Made by a program: the position numbers and the translations under genes. 64,000 nt of DNA from Sciscionella marina DSM 45152 (lineage in GTDB: Bacteria > Actinomycetota > Actinomycetes > Mycobacteriales > Pseudonocardiaceae), in the NCBI RefSeq assembly GCF_000379465.1, contig NZ_KB905381.1, forward strand, positions 1 through 64,000. Direction: 5' to 3'. Below the pieces are notes generated by a model. That model saw only the letters and a program-made list of their open reading frames with translations, did not search any database and was not told the origin of the DNA. Below are positions 50,287-58,724 of the stretch, in pieces (positions within the stretch are counted from its first letter, which is position 1; each line of letters starts with the position of its first letter).

Positions 50287-50874
50287 ATGGTAAGGCAATC
50301 AGAGTTGACTGCGACCTTGGACCTCGACCCTCAGGCGACAGCGGTCGTGTTGATCGACCTCCAGGAGGGCGTTCTGGGCATGCCGCTGGAGCCGCACTCC
50401 GGTGAGGAGGTCCTCGCGTCGGCCCGTGCGCTGGCGTCGCACTTCCGTGGACGGGGTGCGCCGGTCGTGATCGTGACCGTGGCGTTCCCCTCGGCCGATG
50501 GTCCGCCTGTCGATGCGCCGGGACCTCCGATGCCGGACGCCATGCCCGCAGGGTGGGATCAGGTCGCTGACGGGTTGGCCGAGGACGACGACATCCGCGT
50601 GGTGAAGCAGGGATGGGGTGCGTTCGCCTCCACAGACCTTGCCGCGCGGCTGAAAGAACGAGGTGTGGACACGATCGTGCTCGGTGGCGTGGCCACCAAC
50701 TTCGGCGTCGAACAGACGGCCCGCGAGGCGATCGCTTCCGGCTTCGCCGTCGTGGTCGCCTCCGATGCCGCCTCGAGTGTGTCGGCTGACCACCACGAGT
50801 TCGCCGTTCAGCAGGTCCTGCCGTTGATCAGCCGGGTCAGGACAGTCGCCGAACTCGTCTCGGCGCGTCGGTAG
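50287..50874 (+). CDS. Isochorismatase-like hydrolase with altered catalytic triad
   Basis: 195 residues. Isochorismatase fold with TAVVLIDLQEGVLG (catalytic Asp), RVVKQGWGAF (Lys) and VLGGVATNFGVEQTAREA. In nicotinamidase-, RutB- and YcaC-type amidases the last motif has a nucleophilic Cys (ATNxCVE); here that position is Gly, as in isochorismatase itself, so amidase chemistry by Cys is not possible. ATG at 50287 is preferred over a TTG at 50275 because the -10 box covers the latter. First gene of the GntR operon. Confidence 0.85.
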   Translation: MVRQSELTATLDLDPQATAVVLIDLQEGVLGMPLEPHSGEEVLASARALASHFRGRGAPVVIVTVAFPSADGPPVDAPGPPMPDAMPAGWDQVADGLAEDDDIRVVKQGWGAFASTDLAARLKERGVDTIVLGGVATNFGVEQTAREAIASGFAVVVASDAASSVSADHHEFAVQQVLPLISRVRTVAELVSARR

Positions 50875-50882
50875 GTGTCGCG

Positions 50883-52133
50883 ATGGCCGACATGACCATG
50901 ACCGAGAAGATCCTGGCCGGCCACAGCGACCGGGAGGCGATCCGGCCCGGCGATATTGTGGTGACGAAGGTCGACACTGTCGTCCCGCTGGACATGAACT
51001 TCTACGACTCGATGTGGGCCGAACCTTCGAAGGTGTTCGACCCGGACCGCATCGTCGTGATCTTCGATCACGTCGTCCCGGCGCCGAACCGCGGAGTGGG
51101 CGAAGCCTTGGAACGCGGACGAGCGTTCGCCAAGAAGATGGGGATCTCCCGCCTCCATGATGTGGGGCCAGACCAGGGAATCTGCCATCAGCTCATCGCG
51201 GACGTGCCCTACGCGATGCCGGGCGAGATGTTGGTGTGCGTGGACAGCCATACCTGTAGCGGTGGAGCGTTGAATTGCGCTGCACGAGGAATCGGGGCGC
51301 CCGAGCTCATCTACGTGATGGCGAAGGGCTTCACCTGGTTCCAGGTGGGTGAGACCGTTCGCTACGAGCTCTCGGGCAGCCTGAGGTCTCACGTGACGGC
51401 CAAGGATCTGTTCCTGCACCTGGCGGACCGCTATGGCGCCCATGTCGGCCAGAACATGGAGTTCGGCGGATCGGCCCTGCCTGGGCTGACGATGGATCAA
51501 CGGCGAACGCTGACGACGATGTGCGCGGAGGTCAGCGCGGAGTTCGCGATGTTCGAGCCCGACGAAGTGCTGGAGCGGCACCTGAGGGAGCGTGGCCGTT
51601 CGATGGACGGTGGTGTTCTGCCGGATCCTGACGCGGTCTACGCCGAGGTACGCTCGATCGAGCTCGCGTCGGTCGAGCCGATGGTGGGTCTGCCGGGGTC
51701 GGTCGTGCACAACACGGTCGGCGTTTCGAGCGCTGCCGGTACCCCTATCAACAGGGCGTTCATCGGCTCATGCGCCAACGGCACCGTGGCCGATCTGCGT
51801 GAGGCGGCTGCCGTCCTAACGGGGCGGCGGGTGTCTCCGGAGGTCACGCTTTTCATCACGCCCGGCTCGCAGGCGATCTATCAGCAGGCCGTGCACGAGG
51901 GGATCATCGCCACCCTCGCTGATGCCGGAGCGGTCGTGACCGTGTCGTCCTGCGGTATGTGTGCGGGATTCCAGAACTCGCTCGGTCCCACGGACGTCTG
52001 CATCGCCTCGAGCACGCGGAATTTTGCGGGCCGGATGGGGCATCCCGACGCGCAGATCTATCTCGGTTCCTCCGGGACGGTCGCCGCCTCGGCTGTCGCC
52101 GGCGCGATCGCCGATGTTCGAGAGTTCGCCTGA
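50883..52133 (+). CDS. Aconitase-family large subunit (3-isopropylmalate / dimethylmalate dehydratase type)
   Basis: 416 residues. LeuC/homoaconitase-type: MTMTEKILAGHSDREAIRPGD-type start (split: MTEKILAGHSD, IRPGDIVVTKVD), VFDHVVPAPN, VCVDSHTCSGGALN, and the three [4Fe-4S] Cys in FIGSCANGTVAD and VSSCGMCAGF. About 420 residues is the length of stand-alone LeuC2/DmdA-type large subunits. The partner small subunit follows at 52156. Together they interconvert hydroxy-diacids by dehydration-rehydration. The next gene, a KRCGH lyase, points to a 2,3-dimethylmalate- or 2-methylisocitrate-like substrate rather than isopropylmalate. Confidence 0.88.
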   Translation: MADMTMTEKILAGHSDREAIRPGDIVVTKVDTVVPLDMNFYDSMWAEPSKVFDPDRIVVIFDHVVPAPNRGVGEALERGRAFAKKMGISRLHDVGPDQGICHQLIADVPYAMPGEMLVCVDSHTCSGGALNCAARGIGAPELIYVMAKGFTWFQVGETVRYELSGSLRSHVTAKDLFLHLADRYGAHVGQNMEFGGSALPGLTMDQRRTLTTMCAEVSAEFAMFEPDEVLERHLRERGRSMDGGVLPDPDAVYAEVRSIELASVEPMVGLPGSVVHNTVGVSSAAGTPINRAFIGSCANGTVADLREAAAVLTGRRVSPEVTLFITPGSQAIYQQAVHEGIIATLADAGAVVTVSSCGMCAGFQNSLGPTDVCIASSTRNFAGRMGHPDAQIYLGSSGTVAASAVAGAIADVREFA

Positions 52134-52155
52134 ACCACTGACGACAGGAGGATCG

Positions 52156-52665
52156 ATGGAGATCACCGGGCGGGTCTGGTGTTTCGGCGACGACGTCAAC
52201 ACCGACCTCATCCAACCGATGCACACCGTGTTCAAACCCGTCGAGGAGCAGCACCGCTACGTTTTCGAGGCCAACCGGCCCGGCTGGGTGAACCTCGTCG
52301 AGCCGGGCGATGTGATCGTCGCGGGCCGCAACTTCGGCACCGGGTCCAGTCGGCCGGCCGCCAAACTGTTGGTCGACCTCAGGATCGGTGCGCTGGTATG
52401 CGATTCGATCAACTGGCTCTTCTTCCGCAACTGCGTCAATTTCGCGCTGCCCGCGTTGAGTTGCCACGGCGTCGCCCGGATGTTCGCCGAGGGCCAGACC
52501 GCCCGCATCGATGTGGGCACCGGTTCGGTGCAGAACCTCGAGACGGGTTCTCGGGTGAGCGGGCAGCCGTGGACCGCCGAGCTGCTCGACATTCTGCGGG
52601 CCGGGGGACTGCTCGAGCAGCTCGCCAGGGACGGACTACTGGTCGGCCGAGGAACCGATGAGTAA
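52156..52665 (+). CDS. Aconitase-family small subunit (LeuD/DmdB type)
   Basis: 169 residues. Swivel domain with RVWCFGDDVNTDLIQPMH, AGRNFGTGSSRPAAKLLVDL (the GxNFGxGSSR substrate-contacting loop) and SINWLFFRNCVNFALP. GGAGG precedes the ATG at 52156. It forms the active enzyme with the preceding large subunit. Its stop overlaps the lyase start by 8 bp, tight coupling of dehydratase and lyase. Confidence 0.9.
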   Translation: MEITGRVWCFGDDVNTDLIQPMHTVFKPVEEQHRYVFEANRPGWVNLVEPGDVIVAGRNFGTGSSRPAAKLLVDLRIGALVCDSINWLFFRNCVNFALPALSCHGVARMFAEGQTARIDVGTGSVQNLETGSRVSGQPWTAELLDILRAGGLLEQLARDGLLVGRGTDE

Positions 52666-53551
52666 GCCGGGTAGCACGCCCTTGCGGGAGCTACTGGCTG
52701 CCGGGCCGGTGCTGGCACCCGCCTGCTATGACGGCATCACGGCAGCCATCCTGGAGCAGGAGGGGTTTTCCGCCCTGGGGATCTCCGGTGCCGGACTGGC
52801 GATGAGTCTGCTCGGGGTGCCCGATCTGGGCCTGCTGACCCTCACCGAGCTGGTCACGGCGGTCCGTGCGATCACCGCGCGCCGGAGTGTTCCGGTGCTC
52901 GTCGACGCCGACACTGGTTTCGGCGGAACGCTGAATGTCGTGCGGACAGTGGAAGAGCTGGCACGAGCGGGCGCCGCCGCCATCCAGTTGGAGGACCAGG
53001 TGGCACCGAAGCGCTGTGGCCATCTGGCCGGCAAGGCCGTGGTTTCGCGCGCCGAGTTCGTGGAACGCATCGTCGCGGCGACGGTGGGGCGTGGTGACTC
53101 TGACGCGCTCATCGTCGCCCGAACCGACGCGCTAGCCGCACATGGCCTGGACGAGGCGCTCAATCGGGGACATGGCGCGATCGAGGCCGGTGCCGACCTC
53201 GTCTTCGTCGAGGCACCGACCACAGTGGACGAGGTGGAACGTGTCGGTACGGAGTTCCCTGGCCGCGCGATGTACAACCTCGCGACCGGCGGACGCAGCC
53301 CGGCACTGGGTGTCGATGAGCTCGGCGAACTCGGCTACGCGCTGGTGGTGTGCCCCACGGTCGCGCTCTATCCCGTGGTATCCGCGCTGCGGGACGCGGC
53401 CCGATCGTTGCGCCGCACCGGAACCGACGCCCACTTGCGATCTCTCGGTATGTCACCAGCCGCACTGTTCGACAGTGTGCATATGTCCGCCTGGCTTGAA
53501 CTAGACGCCAATATCGAGCGAAAGGCGAACGCAGTGACCAGAGACGTGTGA
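52658..53551 (+). CDS. Isocitrate-lyase / PEP-mutase superfamily lyase (2,3-dimethylmalate- or 2-methylisocitrate-lyase-like)
   Basis: 297 residues. TIM barrel with APACYDGITAAILEQEGF, VDADTGFGGTLNVVRTVEEL (metal-binding Asp pair), AAIQLEDQVAPKRCGHLAGK (KRCGH active-site loop with catalytic Cys), IVARTDALAAHG and ADLVFVEAPT. Members with KRCGH cleave 2-methylisocitrate (PrpB) or 2,3-dimethylmalate (Dml), giving pyruvate plus succinate or propionate. Placed right after an aconitase-type dehydratase, as in the dimethylmaleate branch of nicotinate fermentation (DmdAB-Dml), but now in an operon with a flavin monooxygenase. Confidence 0.87.
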   Translation: MSKPGSTPLRELLAAGPVLAPACYDGITAAILEQEGFSALGISGAGLAMSLLGVPDLGLLTLTELVTAVRAITARRSVPVLVDADTGFGGTLNVVRTVEELARAGAAAIQLEDQVAPKRCGHLAGKAVVSRAEFVERIVAATVGRGDSDALIVARTDALAAHGLDEALNRGHGAIEAGADLVFVEAPTTVDEVERVGTEFPGRAMYNLATGGRSPALGVDELGELGYALVVCPTVALYPVVSALRDAARSLRRTGTDAHLRSLGMSPAALFDSVHMSAWLELDANIERKANAVTRDV

Positions 53552-53612
53552 TTCACGATCCGTTTTGGCTTGTCGGCCGCGAAGGATGGCCGGCTTGTGA
53601 AAGGAGACTCCG

Positions 53613-54776
53613 ATGACGCAGTCCCGACCGCCCACCGAATCCGCCATTCCCCGCCACACGTCCGGGCCGCTGTTCACCGACACTGGTCTCAAGCTCGGGG
53701 TGTTCGGTCTGAATGTCACCTCTGCGGGAGCGGTCACCGCTTCACCAGACCGACATGAGATCAACTGGGACCAAAATGTCCGACTTGTGCGGCTCGCCGA
53801 GGACGCGGGCTTCGAAGCCGCCATCCCATTCTCCCGATGGCGAGGCTTCGAGGGCCAGACCAATCCCTGGGGAACCAGCTTCGAGCCCTACACCTGGGCC
53901 TCCGCGCTGGCCGCGCTCACCAGTCGCATCTCGATCTTCACCACCTCGCATTGTCTCACCGTGTCGCCCGTGTTCGCCGCCAAGCAGATCGCCACGATCG
54001 ACGCCGTCTCGCGGGGCCGCATCGGGCTCAACGTGGTCGCGGGCTGGTTCGCCAAAGAGCTGCGCATGTTCAATGTCGAGACGCTGGATCACGAGGCCCG
54101 CTACGGCTACTCCGAGGAGTGGCTGGACATCCTGCTGCGCTTGTGGAGCGAGGATTCCGACGACTTCGACTACCGCGGTCACTGGCTGACCGTCGAAGGT
54201 GGTTACAGCCACCCGAAACCATCGCAGACCCCGCATCCGCCCCTGATGAACGCCGCATTCTCCGCACGCGGGCACCAGTTGGCCGCCCGCTACGCCGACA
54301 TCGCGTTCGTATCCGCGCTCGACCCTGCGGGGGTGGCCAAGAAGGTGCGCGAGATCCGCGAACTGGCCGCGGGCTTCGAACGCGAGTTGTCCGTGTGGGT
54401 CTCCGCTTCGGTCGTCTGCGCGGACACCGACCGGGAGGCAGCTCAGCTCCTGCGACAGTACTCCGAGGTCGACGCCGACGAGACCGCGGTGCGCAACGCC
54501 ATCGAGTGGACGATGGGCGGCGCGCAGATGCCACCCGAACAGCATGCCCAGCTCGCGAGCGCGGTCGCGGCGACCATGGCGGGATACCCGCTCGTCGGCA
54601 GCCCGGAGACGATCGGCAGGCAACTTTCCGATCTCAGCGCGGCCGGTATCGACGGTGTCGCGCTGACCTGGATGAACTACGAGAACGGTCTTCCCCGGTT
54701 CATCGCCGATGTCCTTCCGATCCTCGAACGCGAGGGCGTGCGGCGGTCGATCGCCGGGCAGCTCGACCAGTCCTGA
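53613..54776 (+). CDS. LLM-class flavin-dependent monooxygenase (RutA/SfnG-like)
   Basis: 387 residues. Luciferase-like TIM barrel: KLGVFGLNVTSAGAVT, WDQNVRLVRLAEDAGFEAAI, ALTSRISIFTTSHCLTVSP, ATIDAVSRGRIGLNVVAGWF and ADIAFVSALDP. The pattern is that of the FMNH2-using group with pyrimidine oxygenase RutA and dimethyl-sulfone monooxygenase SfnG, not the F420 group. It needs reduced flavin from a partner reductase, supplied by the gene at 55564. The ribosome site is AGGAGACTCCG before 53613. It probably opens or hydroxylates a ring to give the acid handled by the dehydratase and lyase. Confidence 0.88.
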   Translation: MTQSRPPTESAIPRHTSGPLFTDTGLKLGVFGLNVTSAGAVTASPDRHEINWDQNVRLVRLAEDAGFEAAIPFSRWRGFEGQTNPWGTSFEPYTWASALAALTSRISIFTTSHCLTVSPVFAAKQIATIDAVSRGRIGLNVVAGWFAKELRMFNVETLDHEARYGYSEEWLDILLRLWSEDSDDFDYRGHWLTVEGGYSHPKPSQTPHPPLMNAAFSARGHQLAARYADIAFVSALDPAGVAKKVREIRELAAGFERELSVWVSASVVCADTDREAAQLLRQYSEVDADETAVRNAIEWTMGGAQMPPEQHAQLASAVAATMAGYPLVGSPETIGRQLSDLSAAGIDGVALTWMNYENGLPRFIADVLPILEREGVRRSIAGQLDQS

Positions 54777-54809
54777 ACCCCAAGGTTTTCGCACAAGGAG
54801 AAGATCGTC

Positions 54810-55553
54810 ATGACACGATTCGACGGCAAGGTCGCCGTGGTCGCGGGAGCAGCGGGAGATCTCGGCAAGCTGCTGTGCCGCGCGCTTCTCGGCGAGAAGG
54901 CGACGGTGGTCGGGATCGACATCGACCAGCAGGGCGGCCAGCGGCTGCAGGACGAGCTGCGTCAGGCCGGCGAGCCCTTCACCTTCCATCGCGTCGATAT
55001 CGCAGACCCCGAGGCGGTGGCGTCGTTCGCCGAGAGGTGCGATCGGGTCGATGTGCTGATCAACGCCGCGGGGATCATCAGCTACGCCCCGTTGGTCGAG
55101 ACGAGCCTCGAGGAATGGGACCGCGTCCTCGATATCAACCTTCGTGGCGCGTTCCTGACGACCAGGGCGCTGGCGCCGCTGCTGGCAGAGGGCGCCGCGG
55201 TCGTCAATGTGTCCTCCTCGGCCGCACTGCGCGCCGGTGCCGGCTGGTCGGCGTACAGCGTGTCCAAGGCCGGGCTCGTCGCCCTGTCGAAGGTCGCGGC
55301 AGCTGAACTCGCTCCGCGGGCCAGGGTCAACGCCGTGTGTCCCGGCGCCTTGGACACGCAGTTGCCGCACCGCCTGCTCGACGGCCACCCGGACAAGGAC
55401 GCCATCATGACAGGCATGGCTCAGGCCTCGATGCTGCGGCGGCTCGGGGAGGCGCGTGAGGTCGTGCCGTTATGTCTGTTCCTCGCCAGTGACGAGGCGA
55501 GCCTGCTCACCGGAGCCACGGTCGCGGCCGATGGCGGCACCACGGCCTGGTGA
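54810..55553 (+). CDS. SDR-family dehydrogenase
   Basis: 247 residues. Classical short-chain dehydrogenase: VAVVAGAAGDLGKLLCRALL (cofactor loop), VDIADPEAV, VLINAAGIISY, and the catalytic set VVNVSSSAA with WSAYSVSKAGLVAL (YxxxK). Asp in VGIDIDQQGG favours NAD(H). AAGGAGA precedes the ATG at 54810. An alcohol or hydroxy-acid oxidation step in the operon. Confidence 0.9.
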   Translation: MTRFDGKVAVVAGAAGDLGKLLCRALLGEKATVVGIDIDQQGGQRLQDELRQAGEPFTFHRVDIADPEAVASFAERCDRVDVLINAAGIISYAPLVETSLEEWDRVLDINLRGAFLTTRALAPLLAEGAAVVNVSSSAALRAGAGWSAYSVSKAGLVALSKVAAAELAPRARVNAVCPGALDTQLPHRLLDGHPDKDAIMTGMAQASMLRRLGEAREVVPLCLFLASDEASLLTGATVAADGGTTAW

Positions 55554-55563
55554 GGTGAACCTC

Positions 55564-56088
55564 GTGGCACACGGCATCGAAACCGGGCCAGGCACGGAGT
55601 TGCTGAACCCCGTGCCCGCGGATGATGACCTCCGGCACGCTTTCGCGGCCTACCCCAGCGGCATCATCGCGCTGTGCGCGGAGCGCGAGGGAACGCCGAT
55701 GGGAATGGCGGCAAGTTCGTTCACCTCGGTGTCCATGGAGCCACCACTCGTGTCGGTCTGCGTGCAGCTCACCTCGCGCACGTGGCCCCGCCTGCGCGAA
55801 GCGGGACACCTCGGACTCAGTGTGCTCGCGCAAGGCCACGAGGCCGCCTGCCGTGCGCTGTCCGATAAGGACGGAAACCGCTTCGCCGGAGTCGACCGAC
55901 GGACGAGCGGTACCGGTGCGATTTTCGTATCCGGTGCGACACTCTGGCTGGAATGCCGGGTGACTGACGAGCTACCGGCAGGCGACCATCTCATCGCGGT
56001 GCTGCGAATCGATCGGCTCCATGTCGATCACACGGCGGAGCCACTGGTGTTTCACCAGAGCTGCTTTCGCGGACTGATGCTGCCGTGA
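55564..56088 (+). CDS. Flavin reductase (RutF/HpaC-like)
   Basis: 174 residues. Split-barrel FMN-binding flavin reductase: LRHAFAAYPSGIIALCAERE, GMAASSFTSVSMEPPLVSVC, LREAGHLGLSVLAQGHEAAC and DHLIAVLRIDRLHVD with LVFHQSCFRGL at the end. It reduces free FMN/FAD with NAD(P)H for the LLM monooxygenase two genes upstream. Starts are GTG at 55564 (GAGGTGA upstream, preferred) or GTG at 55555. The stop overlaps the next gene (GTGA). Confidence 0.88.
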   Translation: MAHGIETGPGTELLNPVPADDDLRHAFAAYPSGIIALCAEREGTPMGMAASSFTSVSMEPPLVSVCVQLTSRTWPRLREAGHLGLSVLAQGHEAACRALSDKDGNRFAGVDRRTSGTGAIFVSGATLWLECRVTDELPAGDHLIAVLRIDRLHVDHTAEPLVFHQSCFRGLMLP

Positions 56089-57122
56089 TCGTCCCGAGTC
56101 CGAGCGTGGGACCGACTCGCCGCAATGTCGGCGACCCGTTGGTGCGGCACGTACTCGCGGAGCTCGCCGCAGGACGTCCCGTCGTCGTCGTGCACGGCGA
56201 AGAAGGGGAGAAGCTCGGTGATCTTGTGCTCCCGGCACAGTTGGCGACACCGGAGCTGATGGCCTTCACCATCCGTCACAGTTCCGGATTCATCAGCGTG
56301 GGTCTGGAGCGAGCACGCTGCGAGGAGCTGGGACTCGCGCCAATTTGGCCAGACGACACCGACCGATCCAACGTGGACTACCGGGTCACCGTTGATGCGG
56401 TGGACGGGATCTCGACGGGGATATCAGCGCACGACAGGGCCCGGACCGCGCGGCTTTTGGCGCAGCCCACAACGGCTCGGTCAGCGCTCGCGAGGCCGGG
56501 ACATGTCGTGCCCGTGGCAGCATGCTCGGGAGGGGTGCTGCGGCGACGCGGTCGCGCCGAAGCCGCCGTCGACCTCATGCGCCTGGCAGGGCTTCAGCCG
56601 GCCGCCGTACTCGGCGAGCTCGTGAGTGAGAGGCGGCCGGTCGAGATGGCCACAGGCCGGGAGCTCTGGACGTTCGCGGATTCGCATGGACTCGCCGTGT
56701 TGCCGATCGATCGGCTCGTCGAGCACCGGCTGTGCACAGAGAACGCGCTGCGACGGTATACCTCCCGCACGATGCCGACGAGTACGGGCACACTCTCGGT
56801 GGTCGGATACCGCGACGCCTACGACGGCGCCGAACACCTGGCCCTCGTCCAAGGACGTGTCGAGGAAGCGGTGGACGTGCCGGTACACATCCACGTCGAA
56901 TGCCTGTACGGCAACGTCCTCGGGTCGATGTTCTGCACCTGTCGAAGCGAGCTGAACGCGTCCTTGACCGATATCGCGGCCCGGAGACTCGGTGTAGTCG
57001 TGTACCTGAGGCCCGCCCAACCAGCGGAACCCCAATGCCCGCCACCGGACAGCCACCGCCTCCCCACACTCGTCGCCGAAGTACTCCGCGATCTCGACGC
57101 CGAATCCTGGAATACCGAGTGA
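56085..57122 (+). CDS. RibBA-like protein with eroded active sites and truncated GTP-cyclohydrolase domain
   Basis: 345 residues from a GTG at 56085. The fold follows 3,4-DHBP synthase (RibB): DAVDGISTGISAHDRARTAR, PGHVVPVAACSGGVLRRRG, AAVDLMRLAGLQPAAVLGEL. Key residues are changed: the DDEDRENEGD loop reads HGEEGEKLGD (Arg and one Glu lost), the active-site Cys is Ser in SGFISVGL, and GHTEA is GRAEA (His lost). The RibA part keeps the zinc ligands (C-x10-C-x-C in VECLYGNVLGSMFCTC) but ends about 100 residues early, without the catalytic GRGIGL region. Last in the operon with flavin reductase and LLM monooxygenase. Either a new enzyme or a flavin-related pseudoenzyme. Confidence 0.85.
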   Translation: MIVPSPSVGPTRRNVGDPLVRHVLAELAAGRPVVVVHGEEGEKLGDLVLPAQLATPELMAFTIRHSSGFISVGLERARCEELGLAPIWPDDTDRSNVDYRVTVDAVDGISTGISAHDRARTARLLAQPTTARSALARPGHVVPVAACSGGVLRRRGRAEAAVDLMRLAGLQPAAVLGELVSERRPVEMATGRELWTFADSHGLAVLPIDRLVEHRLCTENALRRYTSRTMPTSTGTLSVVGYRDAYDGAEHLALVQGRVEEAVDVPVHIHVECLYGNVLGSMFCTCRSELNASLTDIAARRLGVVVYLRPAQPAEPQCPPPDSHRLPTLVAEVLRDLDAESWNTE

Positions 57123-57172
57123 ACTGAACCTTCATGCTCAGGCGCCGTTCCGGCCCGGCAGATTCTCGATAT

Positions 57173-57590
57173 TCACGAAGATGAGCGACACGCGGGCAGA
57201 CGGGCCACCGGGCATGCTCCGGAAGCAGCTAACACTTCCCACGCCGCACGACCAGGCTGGGCGCGGCCCGAGCGAAGAACGATCCCGGTGACCGATTCAA
57301 CACGCCGATTACGCTCGTACCGACGGATATCGACCGCCGGCACTGACCGCGTGGTGTGAGCAAGATTTGCGCCGATCAGCACAAGGTCGCCAGGCTGGTA
57401 CTGCTCGACCGAGTCTCCGAGGATCCGGGTGCCTACTCCACGCACGATGAAAGTCAGTTCGAACTCGGGATGAATGTGGCTATGCGGGCAGCCACGACAA
57501 CTCGAGCCGGAAATGCCGTCAGCCGAGCGGGTAAAGCGGTTCGACACGTTAGCGAGCGATCGACATTCGCGTTTCCCCCTTGACGGGCAA
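57173..57590 (-). pseudogene. AraC-family regulator, N-terminal cupin remnant
   Basis: Minus strand reads [20 protein letters not shown] and [20 protein letters not shown] then [11 protein letters not shown], the N-terminal cupin of AraC regulators (HxHPExELTxIxxGxGxRxxGDxxExFxPGDLVLxGxNLxHxW). The C-terminal half, including both helix-turn-helix motifs, is missing, and the sequence after 57330 no longer matches. Truncated and probably inactive. Convergent with the RibBA-like operon. Confidence 0.68.
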
Positions 57591-57770
57591 AAATCGTACC
57601 GGGTTCGGCGGGTCACAGCGTTGTCGTGAGAACTCGAATCCTCGATCCTGGATACACGGGCGCGGCCCGCGCATCGCGTTCGGACACGGTATTCGGGCTT
57701 GCATCGAACACCAGCTCGCCCGTGCCCTAGCGGCTCCACCTCGTCAGCTCCTCGGTTTGGAAGGTCGACA

Positions 57771-58433
57771 ATGGTCATGAATGAAGTCGAACAGTTAGGG
57801 CTCGATGGTGCGGACGGGCTGACGATCCGTCCTTACCGTCCGACGGATCGTGACGACGTGGCAAACGTCTGCCTCCGTACGGGGGCAAGCGGCCGTGACG
57901 CGACGGGGGTCTACTCCGACGACACGCTCATCCCTGACGTGACCGCACTTCCGTACCTGGAGTTCGCGCCTGATCTCGCGTTCGTCGTCGATGACGGGGA
58001 GCACGTCCTCGGCTATGTGATTGGTGTGGCCGACACCGCCGCGTTCACCGAATGGTCGAAACGGGTCTGGGTGCCCGGCTTCGCAGAGAGGCATCCGGGA
58101 CCCGGTGCCCCGACCGGTCACGCGCCATCGATCACCGAGGAGCTGCTCATCTGGGTAGGGTTGCATCCAGAGGCGACCCGTATCCCGGAGCTCGCCGACT
58201 ACCCGGCGCACCTGCACATCAACATACTGCCCTGCCTACAGGGCCGGGGTTTCGGCAGACAGCTGGTCGATACGTTCCGCAAGGCGCTCGCCGGTCGTGG
58301 GGTGCCCGCGCTGTACCTCGGTGTCGATTCCTCTAACACGGACGCGCTGAAGTTCTACGCTCGCCTCGGCTTTCATGAGCTGCCCTCGAGCACACCGGAA
58401 CATCCGTTGCTCGGCATTGCAACGACTTCGTGA
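57771..58433 (+). CDS. GNAT-family N-acetyltransferase
   Basis: 220 residues. GNAT fold: [40 protein letters not shown], the acetyl-CoA pyrophosphate loop [20 protein letters not shown] (QxxGxG), and [18 protein letters not shown]. An insertion of about 50 residues between strands 4 and 5 is typical of the actinobacterial group close to the acetyltransferase domain of O-GlcNAcase-like proteins. GGAAGG precedes the ATG at 57771. Substrate unknown; stands alone. Confidence 0.88.
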   Translation: MVMNEVEQLGLDGADGLTIRPYRPTDRDDVANVCLRTGASGRDATGVYSDDTLIPDVTALPYLEFAPDLAFVVDDGEHVLGYVIGVADTAAFTEWSKRVWVPGFAERHPGPGAPTGHAPSITEELLIWVGLHPEATRIPELADYPAHLHINILPCLQGRGFGRQLVDTFRKALAGRGVPALYLGVDSSNTDALKFYARLGFHELPSSTPEHPLLGIATTS

Positions 58434-58724
58434 CGCCGACCCCGTCGTCCAGCGCTGGGCGGTCGGTCCGGGCAAATGCAGTATCAGCACGGACCACGAG
58501 GAACGTGTCCCCAGCCTTGCGGTCGACGATGCTGTCGCGGTGACCGCACCGCTCGACCGGGCTGCGCCGATACGGGATGGCTTTCCCATGCTCCGCGACA
58601 GGTGGCCATCGTCCGGCGCGGGCCCCACCGTGAAACCGCCGCAGTGGCCGGCCCTCGACATGCCACAGACCACGTTGACACCTCGGCGAGTTGCTGATTC
58701 AGACCACGACACAGAGGAGTGTCC
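58434..58724. other. Intergenic, no recognisable gene
   Basis: Both strands have short open frames but none gives a recognisable domain. GAGGAG at its right end is the ribosome site of the MFS gene. A promoter for that gene is likely within it but no clear hexamers are seen. Confidence 0.4.

Noticed and set aside
50883-52665. Annotation as leucine-biosynthetic LeuCD
   Set aside because: The gene pair is controlled by an FCD-type GntR and coupled to a KRCGH lyase and monooxygenase, with no leuA or leuB nearby, so a catabolic dehydratase is more likely.
53742-55388. Minus-strand frame of 548 codons opposite the LLM and SDR genes
   Set aside because: Shadow of the coding strand; no domain in translation.
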